Of a stretch of 64,000 bases of DNA, positions 63,078-64,000 are shown piece by piece. The notes beneath the pieces are model-generated. The model was not told the origin of the DNA and did not search any database. It worked only from the letters and a program-made list of their open reading frames with translations. The stretch is from Acidobacteriota bacterium (GTDB lineage Bacteria > Acidobacteriota > Terriglobia > Terriglobales > Acidobacteriaceae), in assembly GCA_021792795.1 (NCBI GenBank), contig JAJYUB010000015.1, positions 1 to 64,000 of the forward strand, in the 5' to 3' direction. Made by a program: the position numbers and the translations under genes. The first letter of the stretch is position 1, and each line of letters starts with the position of its first letter.

Positions 63078-63545
63078 CTACAGGGCCATCGCCAGCAGAT
63101 GCTTTTCTGTCATCTCGTCGATGGCGTAGCGAACCCCTTCCCGCCCCTCCCCGGAATCCTTCACGCCGCCGTACGGCATCGAGTCCAACCACCACGTTGG
63201 CGCGCCGTCGACAATCAACGGCCCACTTCCAGCGCTCGGAACGCTTCCAGTATGTTTCCCGCATCCCGCGTCAGCAAGCCAGCTTTTAATCCGTAGCGGG
63301 AAGCGTTCACCGCGGCAACCGCATCGGGAAAAATGCTCGTAGGGCTCCACCGTAACCACCGATCCGAAGATTTCCTCATCGCGCACCTTCATCGGCGAAT
63401 GCGTTCCCGTTAAAACAGTTGGACGTACCATCGGGCCGTTTCGTTTTCCTCCAGCCAGCGCGTACCCTCGCGATGTTCCTGTCCGCGCACCATCCATCCA
63501 ATTTCTTCTGTGGGAAAATCCCCGGCTTTCTTCTCCATACCCCAC
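63078..63545 (-). pseudogene. C-terminal remnant of an aldehyde dehydrogenase
   Basis: Read across three frames, the stretch gives an aldehyde dehydrogenase C-terminus: TEEIGWMVRGQEHREGTRWLEE, then ALAGGKRNGPMVRPTVLTG and MKVRDEEIFGSVVTVEPYEHF, then YGLKAGLLTRDAGNILEAFR, then LIVDGAPTWWLDSMPYGGVKDSGEG to a normal family end. Frame changes are near 63440, at the AAAAA run near 63330, and near 63225. The N-terminal domain and catalytic cysteine are absent. The frameshifts are seen directly; a dead gene is the simple reading. Confidence 0.75.
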
Positions 63546-63581
63546 CTCGTCTGTCACGCAACAGTGTATAGACTGGAAACA

Positions 63582-64000
63582 GTGACTGGCGGTCTTCGAA
63601 AAGTTCGGTACGACCACGCGCTCGCGTGCCGGCAATTGACGGCGGCGGACGCGCGCCTCGCGAAACTGATGGCGCGTTCCGGACCGTTCGCCATGCGCCT
63701 GAAGCCCGCGCATTCCACATTCGAGGCGCTGCTGGAATCGATCGTCTACCAGCAACTCCATGGACGCGCCGCAAAAGCCATCCACGGCCGCATTCTGGAC
63801 CTGTTTCCAGACCGCATCCCGACGCCGGCGGCGCTGCTTCGCCTCGACGGCCCAGTGTTGCGGGCCGCCGGCCTTTCCGCCAGTAAGCAACTTGCCATCC
63901 GCGATCTGGCCGAGAAGAGTGCGGCGGGCATTGTGCCGCCGCTGACCAGACTGCATCGCATGGCCGATGAAGAGATTTGCGCCCGGCTCACTGAGGTACG
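63582..64000 (+). CDS. DNA-3-methyladenine glycosylase II (AlkA-like), 3' end outside window
   Basis: The plus strand is open from at least 63564 to the window end. The 139 residues from the GTG at 63582 read like the HhH-GPD glycosylase core: FEALLESIVYQQLHGRAAKA, IHGRILDLFPDRIPTPAALL, LRAAGLSASKQLAIRDLAEK and LHRMADEEICARLTEV. This family removes alkylated bases such as 3-methyladenine. The helix-hairpin-helix and catalytic aspartate would lie beyond the edge. GTG at 63564 is another possible start; no good RBS is visible before either. It diverges from the aldehyde dehydrogenase remnant. Confidence 0.8.
   Translation, partial: MTGGLRKVRYDHALACRQLTAADARLAKLMARSGPFAMRLKPAHSTFEALLESIVYQQLHGRAAKAIHGRILDLFPDRIPTPAALLRLDGPVLRAAGLSASKQLAIRDLAEKSAAGIVPPLTRLHRMADEEICARLTEV

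Noticed and set aside
63600-63956. Front part of a 292-codon minus-strand frame
   Set aside because: Only the part below about 63545 is an aldehyde dehydrogenase remnant; the front is the reverse of the AlkA-like gene.
1-64000. CRISPR array, tRNA or rRNA
   Set aside because: No regularly spaced repeats and no cloverleaf or rRNA-like sequence was recognised in the intergenic regions by eye; a covariance search was not possible.

Overview
This is a GC-rich chromosomal window. Its gene content points to an Acidobacteriota bacterium, probably of the Terriglobia (subdivision 1) type. The signs are an alternative complex III plus caa3 oxidase operon, several CRTAC1/ASPIC-UnbV and other beta-propeller proteins, a secreted GH30 glycosidase beside a LacI regulator, and acidobacterial-style insertion-sequence debris. 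The taxon is inferred from content and was not searched.

Layout. (1) Bases 1-2145 are a graveyard of mobile elements: IS66-type tnpA and tnpB, a cut DUF4338 (DruA-like) gene, the N-terminus of an integrase-like transposase, and an IS21 istB piece fused into a broken MFS transporter gene. That MFS gene was the partner of the lacI gene next to it, which diverges from a secreted GH30 glycoside hydrolase. (2) Bases 5487-17877 hold nine tightly packed plus-strand genes, five of their junctions being ATGA overlaps. They encode a haem-bearing PD40/hydrazine-synthase-alpha-like protein, a CRTAC1 protein, a YVTN propeller with two CxxCH sites, a two-component-type propeller, a divergent DAHP-synthase-like enzyme, two orphan periplasmic binding proteins, a GMC flavoprotein with a likely 3Fe-4S motif, and its gluconate-dehydrogenase-type small subunit. 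I read this as an uncharacterised periplasmic oxidation module, the best candidate here for an undescribed system. (3) Bases 17918-21697 hold a CRTAC1 remnant and a three-gene nucleotide-sugar operon (4,6-dehydratase, hydrolysing 2-epimerase, DegT aminotransferase). (4) Bases 21962-26874 hold a 1161-residue TPR/FG-GAP protein with an unrecognised C-terminal region, coupled to an amidase.

(5) Bases 26970-48432 are mostly household genes: VIT1/CCC1-type transporter, rmuC, acpP, fabF, yceI, glmU, pyrR, pyrB, pyrC and kbl. Among them are secreted propellers, a small secreted-protein gene broken by an in-frame TAG and lying between copies of a 20-bp repeat, a DUF5666 protein, and a stand-alone MmeI-like restriction-methylation enzyme. 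(6) Bases 48523-62749 are one minus-strand respiratory operon, actA-F, an anchored protein, SCO, then ctaC, ctaD, ctaE and ctaF, plus a small membrane protein. It would carry electrons from quinol through alternative complex III to an A2-type caa3 oxidase. (7) The right edge has a frameshifted aldehyde dehydrogenase remnant and the start of an AlkA-like DNA glycosylase that runs out of the window.

No tRNA, rRNA, CRISPR array or replication origin was recognised. All assignments come from reading motifs and lengths by eye. Promoters and operators are candidates only.
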